Shown here: positions 13,578 to 13,826 of the stretch, piece after piece | How the letters are laid out: every line of letters starts with the position of its first letter | How positions within the stretch are numbered: the stretch's first letter is position 1 | DNA from: an uncultured Ignavibacteria bacterium | GTDB taxonomy: Bacteria > Bacteroidota > Ignavibacteria > Tepidaquicellales > Tepidaquicellaceae | Direction: 5' to 3' | Assembly: GCA_937974175.1 (NCBI GenBank) | Contig: CALJIG010000050.1 | Span: 1 to 13,826 of the forward strand | Length of the DNA: 13,826 bases | Made by a program: the position numbers and the translations under genes | Notes under the pieces: model-generated | What the model was told of the DNA's origin: nothing | Seen by the model: the letters and a program-made list of their open reading frames with translations, nothing else | Database searches by the model: none

Positions 13578-13826
13578 AGCCGTATTATTTGGTTACCTGA
13601 ATTTAAGTATATACTGTCAATTAAAAAATGAAATTAGGTGTCCGAGGGCAATTTCAGGCTTTTAAAAAATCTTTTCTGCAAAATAAAATTCATAGTTTAT
13701 ATACTATTTTTTTTCAATTATATCTCTTAACTTTGCTTATTAATTATTGAGTATAACGTATTGTAATATAACACAGGTATATTTGACAGATTTTACAATA
13801 TTTTGATTTCTTTATATATGTATTAA
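13578..13826. promoter_or_regulatory. AT-rich upstream region of the stress-protein gene with palindromic sites
   Basis: This 249-base edge region has no convincing gene. It should hold the promoter for the minus-strand run starting at 13577. On the minus strand, TTGACA (13620-13615) directly abuts the perfect palindrome AGTATATACT (13606-13615), which contains a TATACT. A second related site, ATAGT-6-ACTAT at 13692-13707, shares the octamer TATATACT. No pair of boxes at 17-base spacing stands out, so I place no exact promoter. A short GC-richer block (13637-13660) is unusual in this surrounding. The rest is low-complexity A/T. Confidence 0.4.

Noticed and set aside
13783..13788. Plus-strand TTGACA near the right edge as a promoter
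   Set aside because: No good -10 lies at 17 bases, and the window ends before any downstream gene can be seen.
13749..13824. Minus-strand open frame entering from the right edge
   Set aside because: Only about 25 codons long, Tyr/Ile/Lys-rich low-complexity translation with no protein-like pattern.

Overview
The window is AT-rich chromosomal DNA from a Gram-negative bacterium of the Bacteroidota/Chlorobiota side of the tree, most likely an Ignavibacteria-like lineage. The main clue is the C-terminal sorting domain of the secreted deiminase at 5717-7486. It carries the NYPNPFNP motif and a GVYYYRI-type strand, typical of type IX secretion cargo in that group. A heptose epimerase for lipopolysaccharide core and a small outer-membrane-type protein fit a Gram-negative envelope. 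Three minus-strand genes begin with TTG or GTG, and Shine-Dalgarno sequences are mostly weak or absent.

Layout. Plus strand, 1-3773: a possible gene tail runs off the left edge. It is followed by a promoter-bearing spacer, a small outer-membrane-type protein, a DinB-fold protein, transketolase (tkt), a G-rich inverted-repeat region, and a 78-residue acidic protein of unknown function. That last gene converges tail-to-tail with the next block, and the two stop codons overlap inside one TTAA. Minus strand, 13577 down to 3770: a tandem universal stress protein, DNA polymerase I (polA), a nucleotidyltransferase/HEPN pair of the MntA-HepT type, a Nudix hydrolase, and ADP-glyceromanno-heptose epimerase (hldD). 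Then come a secreted peptidylarginine-deiminase-like enzyme, a strong stem-loop terminator, and a soluble TPR histidine kinase.

How the genes may work together. From the stress protein to hldD the spacers are 22 bp, 19 bp, a 4-bp overlap, 8 bp and 57 bp, which suggests one long transcript mixing stress response, DNA repair synthesis, a toxin-antitoxin pair, nucleotide clean-up and LPS sugar synthesis. The deiminase and kinase form a second same-direction group split by the terminator. The 3' side of that terminator hairpin can also pair with the kinase TTG start region.

Most of the window is recognisable housekeeping or accessory content. I did not find a clearly new multi-gene system. The best candidates for a second look are the MNT/HEPN module embedded behind polA, the secreted deiminase with the arginine pair expected of the Porphyromonas enzyme, the hairpin/start-codon arrangement before the kinase, and the small acidic protein. 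No tRNA, rRNA, insertion sequence or CRISPR array is visible. The longest stretches without a full gene are 1-224 and 13578-13826, both under 300 bases.
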